Assembly (NCBI RefSeq): GCF_004342985.1
Contig: NZ_SMBO01000005.1
Coordinates: forward strand, 310,001 to 374,000
Length of the DNA stretch: 64,000 bases
From: Novosphingobium sp. PhB57
GTDB taxonomy: Bacteria > Pseudomonadota > Alphaproteobacteria > Sphingomonadales > Sphingomonadaceae
Direction of reading: 5' to 3'
Part shown: one piece after another, positions 43,653-51,740 of the stretch
Position numbering within the stretch: position 1 is the stretch's first letter
Layout: each line of letters starts with the position of its first letter
Made by a program: the position numbers and the translations under genes
Notes under the pieces: model-generated
The model's input: only the letters and a program-made list of their open reading frames with translations
What the model was told of the DNA's origin: nothing
Database searches by the model: none

Positions 43653-44513
43653 TTAGCTGTTGGCGGGGTAAACCGGCAAGCCGGAAACGCCCGGATCGAA
43701 GGCAAAAACGTTGCCTGCAAACGGCTGTTGTTCCAGTTCGGCGGGGGACAGGCCCTTGCGTGCCGTGGTGGCATAGGCAGTGCGCAGGTCCGGGCCTCCG
43801 AACGCGATCTTGGTGATGTTGGCGACCGGGAATTTCACGGTGGCCATCAGCTTGCCCGCGGGGTCGTAGCGCCGCACGCCCCAGCCGCCGAACAGGCCGG
43901 TCCAGAGGCAGCCCTCGGCATCGATCACGCAGCCGTCGGGCCAGCCTGCACCGTCCTCGATGGTGACGAACGGTTCGGCCTGGCCAAGCGCGCCGTCTTC
44001 ATTGACGGCGACGCGCCAGATCGTCTTGCCCAGCGTATCGGTGTGCCAGAGCGTGCGCCCGTCCGCGCTGATCGCAGGGCCGTTGGTGATGACCACCTCG
44101 GGCAGGCCGGCATGGACGCAGTGCCCCCGGTCGAGCCGGTAGAGCGCGCCCGAAGCCTCGGTCTCCGCGTCATGCATCGACCCCAGCCAGATGCGCCCGG
44201 CCGGATCGGTGGCGGCATCGTTGAGCCGGTTGTCCGGACGGCTCGGCTCGGGATCGTGGAGCAGCGTGAAGGCGCCGGTGTCCGGGCTGAAACGGTGCAG
44301 CCCGGTCTTGACGCCGACGATCATGTCGCCCCGCTCGGTCGGCAGCGCCCAGCCGATCTGGTCGGGTGCATGCCACATGTCGAGCATGCCGGTGGCGGGA
44401 TCGTGCCGGTAGAGCCGGTGTTCCTTGATATCGACGAACCACAGGCGGTCGCCGGTCCAGACCGGCCCCTCGCCCAGCGTGGCGCCGATGGAGAGGACGG
44501 ATTCCGGCGTCAC
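43653..44513 (-). CDS. xylC: Xylonolactonase (SMP-30/gluconolactonase family)
   Basis: The 286-residue six-bladed propeller lactonase opens xylonolactone to xylonate. It resembles Caulobacter XylC: SIGATLGEGPVWTGDRLWFVDIKEHRLYRH with the metal-binding Glu near residue 14, RPDNRLNDAATDPAGRIWLGSMHD, TNGPAISADGRTLWHTDTLGKTIW, WPDGCVIDAEGCLWTGLFGG and KIAFGGPDLRTAYATTARKGLS. GTG at 44513, one base after the xylB stop, is my preferred start; ATG at 44531 overlapping xylB is possible. No signal peptide. It acts after XylB in the oxidative xylose route. Confidence 0.91.
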   Translation of the reverse strand: MTPESVLSIGATLGEGPVWTGDRLWFVDIKEHRLYRHDPATGMLDMWHAPDQIGWALPTERGDMIVGVKTGLHRFSPDTGAFTLLHDPEPSRPDNRLNDAATDPAGRIWLGSMHDAETEASGALYRLDRGHCVHAGLPEVVITNGPAISADGRTLWHTDTLGKTIWRVAVNEDGALGQAEPFVTIEDGAGWPDGCVIDAEGCLWTGLFGGWGVRRYDPAGKLMATVKFPVANITKIAFGGPDLRTAYATTARKGLSPAELEQQPFAGNVFAFDPGVSGLPVYPANS

Positions 44514-44514
44514 G

Positions 44515-45267
44515 TCAGCGCCACCCGGCATCGACGAAGTAGTCGTGCCCGGTGCACATAGCGCCGTCGTCCGAGGCCAGGAACAGGCAGAGCGCGGCGA
44601 CGTCGGCAGGCTGGATGCGCGCCTTGAGGCACTGCGCGGCCATGATCTCGGCCTCGCCCTCGGGCGTGTACCACTGCTTCTGGCGCGGGGTATCGACATT
44701 GCCCGGCACGATCGTGTTGACGCGGATATTGTCCGCGCCCAGATCGCGCGCCATCGCGCGGGTCATGCCTTCCACGGCCGCCTTGGCGGTCTGGTAGAGC
44801 ACGAGGTCGGGCAGGCCGAGGTGCCAGCTGATCGAACCGAAGTTCAGGATCACGCCGCCGCCTTGCGCCTTCATGCCCGGAACCACCGCCTGCGCCGCGA
44901 AGAACTGGTGGCGCAGATTGGTGGCCATGCGCTCGTCCCAATAGGCGGGCGTCACGTCGTCGATCGTGTGGCGATCGTCGTTGGCGGCATTGTTGAGCAG
45001 CACGTCCACGCCGCCCAGCAGGCCCGAAAGCTCGGCCACGGTGGCGGCGGTGGCATCCAGGTCGCGAAGGTCGCACGTGCGGAAATGCGTGCCCGGCAGC
45101 GAGGCGGAGAGCGCCTCGCCGGCTGCGGCATTGATGTCCACGAAGGCGACCTGGGCGCCCTGGGCCACGAATGCCTCGACCAGGCCAGCGCCGATGCCGG
45201 TGCCGCCCCCGGTGATGAGGACGCGCTTGCCCTTGAGGCTGGGATAGATGGCGGAGTGGTTTGTCAT
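44515..45267 (-). CDS. xylB: D-xylose 1-dehydrogenase (SDR)
   Basis: This 250-residue short-chain dehydrogenase oxidises D-xylose to xylonolactone with NAD+. It is close to Caulobacter XylB along its length: SAIYPSLKGKRVLITGGGTGIGAG (cofactor loop), NNAANDDRH, AYWDERMATNLRH, NFGSISWHLGL with catalytic Ser, DLVLYQTAKAAVEGMTRA with Tyr-x3-Lys, VPGNVDTPRQKQWYTPEGEAEI and CTGHDYFVDAGWR. The start is ATG at 45267, 11 bp after xylX. This high similarity is the firmest evidence that the cluster runs the oxidative (Weimberg/Dahms) xylose pathway. Confidence 0.95.
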   Translation of the reverse strand: MTNHSAIYPSLKGKRVLITGGGTGIGAGLVEAFVAQGAQVAFVDINAAAGEALSASLPGTHFRTCDLRDLDATAATVAELSGLLGGVDVLLNNAANDDRHTIDDVTPAYWDERMATNLRHQFFAAQAVVPGMKAQGGGVILNFGSISWHLGLPDLVLYQTAKAAVEGMTRAMARDLGADNIRVNTIVPGNVDTPRQKQWYTPEGEAEIMAAQCLKARIQPADVAALCLFLASDDGAMCTGHDYFVDAGWR

Positions 45268-45278
45268 GGTTCGGGTCT

Positions 45279-46397
45279 TCAAGCCTTGAGCGATCCGGCG
45301 GTCAGGAGGCCGCGCGCGAGCAGGTTGGCGTAGAGCGCCGCAATGCCGCTCTTCCACGGCGCGGCATCGCGCGAGGTGACGACGCGGTTCTGGAGCTGGC
45401 CCAGCTTGTCGCTCTCGATGGTGACGACGTCGCCGACTTTGTGGGTGAAGCCGCGGCCTTCCTCGTCGCGGTCCTGCACGGGCGCGAAGAGCGTGCCGAG
45501 GAACAGCACGAAGCCGTCCGGGTACTGGTGCTCGCTCAGCGTCTGGCGCACGAGGTCCAGCGGATCGCGGCTGATTTCCGCCATGTTGCTGGTGCCGCGC
45601 AGCACAAACTGGTCCTCGCCGGTGATCGAGAGGCGCACTTCGGCGACGCGCACGTCATCGATGGTGAAGCTCTCGTCGAAAATGCGGACGAGCGGGCCGA
45701 GCGAGCAGGAGGCGTTGTTGTCCTTCGCCTTGCCCAGCAGCAGGGCCGAGCGGCCCTCGAAATCGCGTAAGTTGACGTCGTTGCCCAGCGTGGCGCCCAC
45801 GGCCTGGCCGTCGCTGCCGACGAGCAGGGCGATTTCGGGCTCGGGGTTGTTCCAGCTGGAATCCGAACGCACGCCGATCTCGGCGCCGACGCCCATGGTG
45901 GAAAGCACCGGCGACTTGGTGAAGACTTCGGCATCGGGACCGATGGCGACTTCGAGGTACTGCGACCAGAGGCCGTCCTCGATCAGCGCGGCCTTGAGCT
46001 GCGCGGCGCTTTCGGAGCCGGGCACGACCGAGCGGATCTGGCCGCCGATGCGCGCTTCCAGGCGTTCGCGAATGGCAGCGGCAGCGCTCCAGTCACCGCG
46101 CGCGCGCTCTTCGATCACGCGCTCGATGGCGGAAGTGGCGAAAGTGACGCCGCAGGCCTTCACGCACTGGAGGTCGACCGGGGAGAGCAGGTTCACCGCC
46201 TCTGCGTCGAACGCGCCGAGGTTCTTGCCGCCCTGACCGGAGAAATCGCCGGCCTCGACCAGCGCCGAAACGGTGGGGGCCACGGCGGACATGTCGATCA
46301 GTTCGCCGCGAACGACGAGGATCGGGCTCGGCCCTTCGCCGAAATCGGCACGGCCCAGGAAGGTACCGGCAGTCCAGTCGGCAGGCATCAACGACAT
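45279..46397 (-). CDS. xylX: 2-keto-3-deoxyxylonate dehydratase (FAH family)
   Basis: The product of about 372 residues belongs to the fumarylacetoacetate hydrolase superfamily and closely follows Caulobacter XylX: LLSPVDLQCVKACGVTFA, RVIEERARGDW, DGLWSQYLEVAIGPDAEVFTKSPVLS, SWNNPEPEIALLV (metal-binding acids), GNDVNLRDFEGRSALLLGKAKDNNASC, and QYPDGFVLFLGTLFAPVQDRDE. It dehydrates 2-keto-3-deoxyxylonate to alpha-ketoglutarate semialdehyde. It heads the operon xylX-xylB-xylC-xylE and has a LacI-type operator upstream. ATG 46397 matches the Caulobacter N-terminus; ATG 46433 would add 12 residues. XylA and XylD partners are not in the window. Confidence 0.93.
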   Translation of the reverse strand: MSLMPADWTAGTFLGRADFGEGPSPILVVRGELIDMSAVAPTVSALVEAGDFSGQGGKNLGAFDAEAVNLLSPVDLQCVKACGVTFATSAIERVIEERARGDWSAAAAIRERLEARIGGQIRSVVPGSESAAQLKAALIEDGLWSQYLEVAIGPDAEVFTKSPVLSTMGVGAEIGVRSDSSWNNPEPEIALLVGSDGQAVGATLGNDVNLRDFEGRSALLLGKAKDNNASCSLGPLVRIFDESFTIDDVRVAEVRLSITGEDQFVLRGTSNMAEISRDPLDLVRQTLSEHQYPDGFVLFLGTLFAPVQDRDEEGRGFTHKVGDVVTIESDKLGQLQNRVVTSRDAAPWKSGIAALYANLLARGLLTAGSLKA

Positions 46398-46444
46398 GCA
46401 GTATCGGGATTCGTCACGATTTCCCCCTCCCATGTTTCTTACAG

Positions 46445-46458
46445 TGATAGCGCTACCA
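46445..46458. promoter_or_regulatory. LacI-type operator upstream of xylX
   Basis: TGATAGCGCTACCA is a nearly symmetric copy of the shared motif, 48 bp before the xylX start and next to the putative -10 region. Confidence 0.7.
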
Positions 46459-46484
46459 ATTGGCAGATCGGCAGGCGTTGTCAA
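46456..46484 (-). promoter_or_regulatory. Putative xylX promoter
   Basis: On the minus strand a perfect TTGACA (46484-46479) is followed after 17 bases by AATTGG (46461-46456), a poor -10. The operator at 46445-46458 overlaps the expected start of transcription. Confidence 0.45.
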
Positions 46485-46594
46485 GACCGATTGCGCGCGG
46501 GGCCGGGTGCGCCGAAGCCGCCCTGGGCCCGGCGGCGCGGGGGCAGGCTGCATCCTCGGGCCGGGCTCGGGCGTTCAACCGTTCTGGAACGCTG

Positions 46595-47722
46595 ATGCGA
46601 GGATGGTGCGACGTGACGGAAATTCGCTCTGGAGCCGGGATCCTGGCCACGCCGCCGCCCGACGAACCTTTCGCCAACGAGCACGATCAGGCGACATGGC
46701 TGGAGGCGGCGCGGCGCATCGCCGCCATTGCCGAGGCCGATCTCTCGGACCAGCCCGGCTGGATGACGCTGCGCGGCAGCGGCGAGCGCTTCTTCGTGCC
46801 GCGCGACACCCTGCTGGTGCCAGAGGCGCACGCCTTGGGCATTACCCGCGATTCGCAGTTCTTCGGCGGCGCCGTGCCCGCCCGCTTCGTGGCCACCAAG
46901 GCGATCAGTCATGGGCTGGTCTCTCCCGATGCCCGCGCGCCGGAAGGCTGGTGCGCGGCGCTCGCGGCCAGCCTGGGAGACGCGGTGCTGCGCGGCTATA
47001 CCGCCTTTGCCGTGGAAGACGCCCGCCGCGCCGGGCGCCTGATGCTGCCAGAGGGCGCGGTGCGGCTCAAGGAAGTAGAGGCCACCAGCGGGCAGGGCCA
47101 GACGGTCGTGTCCACCCCGGCGGAACTGGACGCGGCACTGGCGGAAATCGATCCGGCGCGGCTGGAAAGCGACGGACTGGTGATCGAGGAGAACCTGGCC
47201 GAAGTCGAGACCTTCAGCGTCGGCGTGGTGGCGCTGCCCGGTGGCTCGCTCGCCTATTGGGGCATGCAGCGGCTGACACGCAACAATACCGGGGACGTCG
47301 CCTATGGCGGATCGCAGCTTCATGTGGTGCGGGGCGGGTTCGCGGACCTGGGCCGCGAACTTCTCCGCCATGACCGGGCCGAGGCCGTGGCCAAGGCCCA
47401 TGCCTACGACGAGGCCGTTTTCGCGGCCTATCCCGGCCTCTTCGCCTCGCGCCGCAATTACGACGTCGCCGAAGGGCGGGCCGCCGACGGCACCACCCGC
47501 ATCGGCGTGCTGGAGCAAAGCTGGCGGATCGGCGGCGCGACCGGCGCGGAAATCGCCGCTTTCGAATATCTGCAGGCCCATCCCGAACGCGCCGGGGTGA
47601 CGTGTGCCACCGTCGAGATCTACGGAGCGGTCGACGCCGCCCCGCCCGGCGCGGCGGTGTACTACAGCGGCGTGGACCCGGTGGCCGGTCCGCTGACCAA
47701 GTACGCCGAAATCCTCGACTGA
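46595..47722 (+). CDS. DUF3182-like protein
   Basis: This 375-residue cytosolic protein fits, from memory, the DUF3182 family restricted to proteobacteria and with no established function. Visible segments are SQFFGGAVPARFVATKAISHGL, RLMLPEGAVRLKEVEATSGQGQTVV, SDGLVIEENLAEVETFSVGVVALPGG, GGSQLHVVRGGF and NYDVAEG. The run LKEVEATSGQGQ...LVIEENL resembles an ATP-grasp core, so ligase activity is possible, but I do not see a full motif set. ATG at 46595 is weakly supported; GTG at 46613 is an alternative. It is followed by an alpha/beta hydrolase gene 52 bp downstream, likely its operon partner. Confidence 0.65.
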   Translation: MRGWCDVTEIRSGAGILATPPPDEPFANEHDQATWLEAARRIAAIAEADLSDQPGWMTLRGSGERFFVPRDTLLVPEAHALGITRDSQFFGGAVPARFVATKAISHGLVSPDARAPEGWCAALAASLGDAVLRGYTAFAVEDARRAGRLMLPEGAVRLKEVEATSGQGQTVVSTPAELDAALAEIDPARLESDGLVIEENLAEVETFSVGVVALPGGSLAYWGMQRLTRNNTGDVAYGGSQLHVVRGGFADLGRELLRHDRAEAVAKAHAYDEAVFAAYPGLFASRRNYDVAEGRAADGTTRIGVLEQSWRIGGATGAEIAAFEYLQAHPERAGVTCATVEIYGAVDAAPPGAAVYYSGVDPVAGPLTKYAEILD

Positions 47723-47774
47723 TCCTGCTGAACGGCCCTGCCCAACGAGAGGGTGCCCAACGAATGGTGAACGC

Positions 47775-48515
47775 ATGAAATCCGCCCGTCCCGTCACCCT
47801 GACCGTCGCCGACGAAACCATCGACGGCACGGTCCTCACCCCGGCCAAGCTCACCCCCGGGGTGCTGTTCATCCACGGCTGGGGCGGCTGCCAGGAGCAG
47901 GATCTGGTCCGCGCCGAGGAGATCGCCCAGCTCGGCTGCATCTGCTTCACCTTCGACTTGCGCGGCCATGCCCGCCACGACGACCAGCGGGACAGCGTCA
48001 CCCGTTCGGACGGTCTGGCCGACGTGCTGGCCGCCTACGATTTCCTGGCCCGGCAGGAGGGGATCGACGCGTCCGCCATCGCCGTGGTCGGCACCAGTTA
48101 TGGCGGCTACCTCGCCGCCCTGCTCACCGCCGAGCGGCCGGTGTCCTGGCTGGCGCTGCGGGTGCCCGCGCTCTACCCGGACAGCCACTGGGACGTGCCC
48201 AAGGCCCTGCTCGACCGCGCCGAGATCGACCGCTACCGCAGCCATTTCCGCACCGGCCATCAGGACCGCGCCCTCGCCGCCTGCGAGCGCTTCGCCGGCG
48301 ACGTGCTGATCGTGGAATCGGAATTCGACGACTACGTCCCGCACCCGGCGATCAGCTCCTACATGGCGGCGTTCCGCAACAGCCGCTCGCTGAGCTACCG
48401 CGTGCTCAAGGGCGCAGACCATGCGCTGAAGGACGAGAGCCAGCGCAAGGGCTACAACAACCTGCTGATCGCCTGGATCGAGGAAATGGTGCGCGGCGTG
48501 CGGCGTCCGACATGA
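47775..48515 (+). CDS. Alpha/beta hydrolase
   Basis: This 246-residue serine hydrolase of the alpha/beta fold has no signal peptide. The oxyanion region is VLFIHGWGGCQEQD, the nucleophile elbow is VVGTSYGGYLAAL (Ser near 117), the acid lies in VESEFDDYVPHP and the histidine in KGADHALKD. FDLRGHARHDDQRDSVTR is reminiscent of dienelactone-hydrolase or prolyl-peptidase-like subfamilies. The substrate is unknown. It follows the DUF3182-like gene and precedes the stress-type SDR. Confidence 0.85.
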   Translation: MKSARPVTLTVADETIDGTVLTPAKLTPGVLFIHGWGGCQEQDLVRAEEIAQLGCICFTFDLRGHARHDDQRDSVTRSDGLADVLAAYDFLARQEGIDASAIAVVGTSYGGYLAALLTAERPVSWLALRVPALYPDSHWDVPKALLDRAEIDRYRSHFRTGHQDRALAACERFAGDVLIVESEFDDYVPHPAISSYMAAFRNSRSLSYRVLKGADHALKDESQRKGYNNLLIAWIEEMVRGVRRPT

Positions 48516-48658
48516 CCTGACCAACATGGATCAAGCGCCGCCGCATCTGGCCCGGCCCGCCGAACGGTACGTCGCACACCGCCCTGCCCCTGAAACCGCA
48601 GGCTGCCTGCCACGTTGGCTCAGGACGGACGGGACATGACAAGACGAGGAGCGAACCG

Positions 48659-49510
48659 ATGGCCGACATCGAGGAAATGATCCATGAAGACGCCCTGCCC
48701 GGCCATGAGAGCCAGCTCGAACCCAAGCCCGAGTGGCAGCCCCGCTATCCCGGTTCGGACCGGCTGAAAGACAAAGTGGCCGTCGTTACCGGCGCTGACA
48801 GCGGCATCGGCCGCGCGGTGGCCGCGCTCTTTGCGCGCGAGGGCGCGAACGTGGCGATCGTCTACCTGCTGGAGGATGACGATGCCGCCGAAACCAAGCG
48901 GATCGTCGAGGCGGAGGGCCGCCGCGCCATCACCATCCGTGCCGACGTGGGCTCTCCCGATGCCTGCGAACTGGCGATCCGCCAGACGGTCGAGACCTTC
49001 GGCCGGATCGACGTCCTGGTGAACAATGCGGGCGAGCAGCACCCCGACAAGGACATCACCGACATTTCCGAAGACCAGCTTCGCCGCACGTTCCAGACCA
49101 ACATCTTCGGCATGTTCTTCATGACCCAGGCCGCCCGGCCGCATCTGGAGCCCGGCGCCAGCATCATCAACTGCACCAGCGTGACGATGTACAAGGGCAG
49201 CAAGGAACTGCTCGACTACAGCGCCACCAAGGGCGCGATCACCGCCTTCACCCGCTCGCTGTCGGAAAACCTCGTGGCCGAGGGCATTCGCGTCAACGCC
49301 GTGGCGCCCGGCCCGATCTGGACCCCGCTCAACCCCTGCGGCGGCGCCAGCCCGGAAAAGGTCGAGCATTTCGGCGAGGATACCCCCATGGGCCGCCCCG
49401 GCCAGCCCAATGAAGTGGCGCCCTCGTTCCTGTTCCTGGCCTGCGAGGATGCCAGCTACATGAGCGGGCAGGTGCTGCATCCCAATGGCGGGATCATCGT
49501 GGGCAGTTGA
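48659..49510 (+). CDS. SDR oxidoreductase, YghA/general-stress type
   Basis: The 283-residue short-chain dehydrogenase carries a 35-residue N-terminal extension (PGHESQLEPKPEWQPRYPGSDRL) typical of the YghA/GsiB-like general-stress SDRs. It has TGADSGIGRAVAALFA for cofactor binding, NNAGEQ, catalytic Ser in INCTSVT, Tyr-x3-Lys in DYSATKGAITAF, and VNAVAPGPIWTPL. AGGAG lies 7-8 bases before ATG 48659. Such proteins are often induced by stationary phase or osmotic stress, which fits the neighbouring trehalose/glycogen operon and MscS channel. The natural substrate is unknown. Confidence 0.88.
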   Translation: MADIEEMIHEDALPGHESQLEPKPEWQPRYPGSDRLKDKVAVVTGADSGIGRAVAALFAREGANVAIVYLLEDDDAAETKRIVEAEGRRAITIRADVGSPDACELAIRQTVETFGRIDVLVNNAGEQHPDKDITDISEDQLRRTFQTNIFGMFFMTQAARPHLEPGASIINCTSVTMYKGSKELLDYSATKGAITAFTRSLSENLVAEGIRVNAVAPGPIWTPLNPCGGASPEKVEHFGEDTPMGRPGQPNEVAPSFLFLACEDASYMSGQVLHPNGGIIVGS

Positions 49511-49518
49511 GGTCGGCA

Positions 49519-49551
49519 GGAAGGAGCGCGGGTGCGGCCCGCCCTCCTTCC
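49519..49551. terminator. Bidirectional hairpin between SDR and treY
   Basis: A 14-bp stem with one mismatch (49519-49532 with 49538-49551, 5-base loop) lies in the 58-bp gap between convergent stops. There is no clear U-run on either side. Confidence 0.5.
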
Positions 49552-49568
49552 GTCCCTGCCTGGCGCCG

Positions 49569-51740
49569 CTAGAACGCGATGTCGAAAGTGAACCGCCGGT
49601 CCTCCAGCGCGCGCGTTACCGTCCAGCCTTGCGCGGTTTCGCTCAGCGCATAGCTGCCCCGCGCGAAAAGCTCGGGATCGGCCTTGCGCTCTGCCAGCAG
49701 TTGCCGGGTGAGAGCGAGCTTGCGCGCGGAAAGATCGTCCTGGGTTCCGCCATCACCGCCGCCGTCCCAGTCTATCGCACGGCGATTGTCGGGATCGGTG
49801 AGCGCCACCGCGGTCCACTCGGTGCCCTGATAGATGTCGGGAATACCCGGCGCCGTCAGCTGGAATGCCGCCTGAGCCAGAATCGCGCCCTCCCGCGCCG
49901 CGCGAAAGGCAGGTTCGGCGTCCTCGGGCCAGTAGGCCGGGTTCTCCAGATTCTGCAGCAGCGCGGTGCAGAGCGCGGCGGCGCGGCTTTCGGCGTCTTC
50001 GTCAGGCGCTTCGTGACGGGAGAGGTCCTTGGCCTCGCGAAGGGCCTTGGCCATGTGATCGGTGATGCGGCGCTCGGCATCGGGCACCCCGCGCATGGCC
50101 AGCGCCGTCTGCACCGCATAGATGCCCCAGCCTTCCGGCAGTCCGTCCTGCGCCGCCCGGCTTCGCGCGTCCTCGTAGAAGGTGCGCGCAAGATCGGGAA
50201 AGCGGGCGAGGGCGATGACAGCCGCGCGCGCATCGGCGGAGCGTTTGGTGTCGTGGGTGGAAAGGGCATCGAGAGCCAGCGGCGTCCGTTCGGCACGGGC
50301 CTGCATGCGCCGGGCGAACGTAGCGGTGCCGATCGGCGCGAGGTCCGGTTCTCCGCCCACTTCGCAGAACGGCAGGTAGGATACGGCGCGGAAGAACACC
50401 GTGTCTTCCTCCGACTTGGCCGTGAGCGCGCCGGTCAGCTGCTCGAACCGGGCCGCGAAGTTGCGGGCGGCATCGCTGCCGTTCGCCGCGCCCAGCAAGT
50501 CCAGCAGAGGCCCGGTCAGATCGTCCCGCAGGGCCTCCAGCGCCGGATCGAACGGCAGGCCGTCAGCGCTGTAGGAGCGGTAGACCGGCCAGGCGAGCGC
50601 CAGTCCCGCCACGGCCCCGGCCAGCCTGGAGCCCTGGCTGCGCGGCGCGGCAAGGGCGCTCATCGCCGCCTCGGTGACGCGGCGCAGTTCGGGCGAGAGC
50701 GCGCCGGACAGCAATTCGCTGCGGACGGCGCGCACTTCGGCCAGAGTATCGGCCGGCACGGCGCCCGCGGCCGCCTCGCGCATGGCGGACAGGCCGGGAG
50801 CGGAAGTGAGGAGCTGCGTCACCGGCGCCATGAATTCGTAGCCGCTCATGCCCTCTATCGGCCAGGCAGCGGGGATTTCCTCGTGCTCCTTGACGATCTT
50901 CTCCACCCAGACGGGCACGCTGCCCACGGCATCGCGCAGGCGGCGCAGATAGCTGCCGGGGCGGGCCAGCCCGTCTATATGGTCGACCCGCAGGCCCTGG
51001 ATGCGCCCGGCGCGTACCTGTTCGGCGATCCAGCGGTGCGTGAGGCTGAACACCCCGGCATCCTCCTGAAGCACGCCGATCAGGCTGGTGATGTTGAAGA
51101 ACCGGCGGTGGATGATCGCCTCGGCCGTCTCGCGCCAGTCTCCCACCGACCACCACTGCTCCGAGAGCAGGGCCGCCAGGGTCGGCGCATCCAGGCCGCC
51201 TTCCTCGACCAGACGCCGGGCCAGCGGCGTCTCGCGCAAGGGATAGGGCTGGCCGTAGATCGCCAGCGCCGGGTCCTGCACGGTGCCCGTCACGGCGATC
51301 TCGCCGGCATCGAGAACGTCCTCGACCATGCCGTCCAGCACCGGGAAGTGCAGCGGGCCCTTGTCCCAGTCGATGTCGAACACCCGCGCGAACTGGCTGC
51401 CCCGGCCGTGGCGCATGATGTCCGCGATCCAGGGGTTTTCCGGCGTGAAGGCCATGTGGTTGGGCACGATGTCCAGCACCACGCCGATGCCCGCCGCACG
51501 CGCGGCGTCGCAGAGCGCCACGAACGCCGCCTCGCCGCCGAGCACGGGATCCACGGCATTGGGATCGATCACGTCGTAGCCGTGGGTGGAGCCGGAGGCC
51601 GCCCGGAACAGCGGCGAGAGGTAGAGGTGGCTCACGCCCAGCTCCACCAGCCACGGCAGCAGCGCGCGCGCCTGCTCCAACCCCACGCCGCCGCGCAGTT
51701 GCAGGCGGTAAGTGGCGATCCATGCGGGCGGGAAGCTCAT
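49569..51740 (-). CDS. treY: Maltooligosyltrehalose synthase
   Basis: This 723-residue GH13 enzyme converts the reducing-end alpha-1,4 bond of maltodextrin into alpha,alpha-1,1, forming maltooligosyltrehalose. Features are IATYRLQLRGGVGLEQA at the N-terminus, HLYLSPLFRAASGSTHGYDV, VLDIVPNHMAF, GLRVDHIDGLARPGSYL with nucleophile Asp, WVEKIVKEHE with acid Glu, and LALDALSTHDTKRSADARA. It ends the GH130-glgC-glgX-treZ-treY operon and overlaps treZ by 4 bp (ATGA). With TreZ it makes trehalose from glycogen or maltodextrin for osmotic or desiccation tolerance. Confidence 0.94.
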   Translation of the reverse strand: MSFPPAWIATYRLQLRGGVGLEQARALLPWLVELGVSHLYLSPLFRAASGSTHGYDVIDPNAVDPVLGGEAAFVALCDAARAAGIGVVLDIVPNHMAFTPENPWIADIMRHGRGSQFARVFDIDWDKGPLHFPVLDGMVEDVLDAGEIAVTGTVQDPALAIYGQPYPLRETPLARRLVEEGGLDAPTLAALLSEQWWSVGDWRETAEAIIHRRFFNITSLIGVLQEDAGVFSLTHRWIAEQVRAGRIQGLRVDHIDGLARPGSYLRRLRDAVGSVPVWVEKIVKEHEEIPAAWPIEGMSGYEFMAPVTQLLTSAPGLSAMREAAAGAVPADTLAEVRAVRSELLSGALSPELRRVTEAAMSALAAPRSQGSRLAGAVAGLALAWPVYRSYSADGLPFDPALEALRDDLTGPLLDLLGAANGSDAARNFAARFEQLTGALTAKSEEDTVFFRAVSYLPFCEVGGEPDLAPIGTATFARRMQARAERTPLALDALSTHDTKRSADARAAVIALARFPDLARTFYEDARSRAAQDGLPEGWGIYAVQTALAMRGVPDAERRITDHMAKALREAKDLSRHEAPDEDAESRAAALCTALLQNLENPAYWPEDAEPAFRAAREGAILAQAAFQLTAPGIPDIYQGTEWTAVALTDPDNRRAIDWDGGGDGGTQDDLSARKLALTRQLLAERKADPELFARGSYALSETAQGWTVTRALEDRRFTFDIAF

